Shown here piece by piece: positions 7,048-7,538 of a stretch of DNA of 7,538 nt; the first letter of the stretch is position 1; each line of letters starts with the position of its first letter. The notes below the pieces were generated by a model. That model did no database searches. It was not told where the DNA came from and saw only the letters and a list, made by a program, of their open reading frames with translations. The DNA is from Hyphomicrobiales bacterium (lineage in GTDB: Bacteria; Pseudomonadota; Alphaproteobacteria; Rhizobiales; Aestuariivirgaceae). The translations under genes were made by a program, and so were the position numbers. The stretch spans positions 1-7,538 of the forward strand of contig JALUFY010000415.1 of NCBI GenBank assembly GCA_027051995.1, read 5' to 3'.

Positions 7048-7064
7048 TTATCAAATCATTAACC
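7048..7064 (+). promoter_or_regulatory. Partial CtrA-like site before the heparinase-family gene
   Basis: TTAT (7048-7051), 7 bases, then TTAACC (7059-7064) has the CtrA spacing with one mismatch in the left half. It lies in the only AT-rich stretch of the 133-base gap, about 68 bases before the ATG at 7132, where a promoter is expected. I could not pick a convincing -35/-10 pair here. One degenerate half makes chance a real possibility. Confidence 0.3.
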
Positions 7065-7085
7065 CTCACCGGGGTTCAATGCCAA

Positions 7086-7120
7086 GCGTGGGCAGGTCTT
7101 TCCGGCCTGCCCGGCAACGC
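7086..7120 (+). other. Strong hairpin in the leader of the heparinase-family gene
   Basis: GGGCAGGTC (7090-7098) pairs with GGCCTGCCC (7104-7112) through 9 base pairs, one of them a G-U wobble, around a TTTCC loop. GCGT (7086-7089) and ACGC (7117-7120) can add an outer stem across a 4-base bulge. It has no T-run, so it is not a classical terminator, and it ends 11 bases before the ATG at 7132. It could influence translation or mRNA stability, or be a GC-rich intergenic repeat; the sequence alone does not decide. Confidence 0.4.
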
Positions 7121-7131
7121 AAAGCCCCGGG

Positions 7132-7538
7132 ATGACGAAAATGGCCATCGACGCCGCCGCACAGACAGCGCCATACGCCCCGCGCAATTTCGCCGGGCTG
7201 GCCAGACTCGGCGGCCGCGCCCTGATCCGCCGCGCCATCGCCCCCCTTCCGGCGGCGCTGCCCCATCCCGCCGCCTTCCGCGTCAGGGGGACGGGCCTGC
7301 CGCTCGCCTGGCCCGCGCTGCCCAAAACGGGCGACGCGGCGGAGCTTTACCGGGGGCGCTTCCGCTTTCGCGGCACGGCGGTGGAGAGTTCGGGCCGCGT
7401 CATTTTCGATCACCAGATCGCCAGCGAGGACTGGATGCGCGAGCTGCACGCCTTCGGCTGGCTCCAGGCGCTGCTGGAGCCCGAACGCCAGCTGTGGCGC
7501 GTTTTCGCCCGCACGCTGGTTTCCGACTGGCAGGATCG
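7132..7538 (+). CDS. Heparinase II/III family protein, N-terminal part
   Basis: An open frame of 135 codons runs off the right edge. The block ELYRGRFRFRGTAVESSGR (residues 71-89), followed by SEDWMRELHAFGWLQAL (98-114) and LVSDWQD (129-135), matches the N-terminal helical part of the alphaproteobacterial heparinase II/III-like proteins. Their C-terminal lyase-type domain would lie beyond the window. Despite the name, family members in this class have no established heparin activity; a role on a cell-surface or envelope polysaccharide is the usual guess. No signal peptide is evident; the N-terminus is Ala/Arg-rich. The start may be ATG 7132 or, better placed after GGGA (7129-7132), ATG 7141. 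From memory, relatives often sit between rsmB and purH, so purH may follow outside the window. Confidence 0.75.
   Translation, partial: MTKMAIDAAAQTAPYAPRNFAGLARLGGRALIRRAIAPLPAALPHPAAFRVRGTGLPLAWPALPKTGDAAELYRGRFRFRGTAVESSGRVIFDHQIASEDWMRELHAFGWLQALLEPERQLWRVFARTLVSDWQD

Overview
The window is GC-rich and almost fully coding. It looks like chromosomal housekeeping DNA from an alphaproteobacterium; I cannot name the genus. Three things point there: the adjacent cobS-cobT pair of the aerobic cobaltochelatase, preceded by the small J-domain protein that typically sits in front of it in this class; a perfect TTAA-N7-TTAA CtrA-type box; and an alphaproteobacterial type of heparinase II/III protein at the right edge. 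I see no phage, transposon, CRISPR, tRNA or rRNA signal.

Layout: (1) 1-1325, plus strand, the C-terminal two thirds of a propionyl-CoA synthetase (PrpE type), cut by the left edge. (2) 1353-2138, minus strand and convergent with it, a lipoprotein L,D-transpeptidase of the YafK-like YkuD group. (3) 2139-2287, a divergent control region with a CtrA-type box, a 15-bp dyad and a plausible sigma70-type promoter. (4) 2288-2902, the J-domain protein. (5) 3030-4022 and 4030-5919, cobS and cobT, 7 bases apart. (6) 5946-6998, a secreted or membrane-anchored protein with a phytase-type esterase-like domain, 26 bases after cobT. Its strong ribosome binding site and signal sequence lie upstream of any ATG/GTG/TTG and point to an ATC start codon. 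(7) 6999-7131, a gap with a partial CtrA-like site and a strong hairpin. (8) 7132-7538, the N-terminus of a heparinase II/III family protein, cut by the right edge.

How they fit together: CobS (AAA+ motor) and CobT (von Willebrand A partner) form the ATPase part of the cobalt chelatase that acts with CobN in late-oxygen-insertion B12 synthesis. CobN is not in this window, and I recognise no cobalamin riboswitch. The J-domain protein probably presents a client to DnaK, and the chelatase is an obvious but unproven candidate. The L,D-transpeptidase, the phytase-like protein and the heparinase-family protein are probable cell-envelope proteins. Propionyl-CoA synthetase connects loosely to B12 because propionyl-CoA can be used through B12-dependent methylmalonyl-CoA mutase, but it is not in the same transcription unit.

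I did not find a clear new defence or mobile system. The points most worth a second look are the ATC start, the CtrA-type box between the L,D-transpeptidase and J-protein genes, the zinc-site-like J protein tied to cobST, and the structured leader before the heparinase-family gene.
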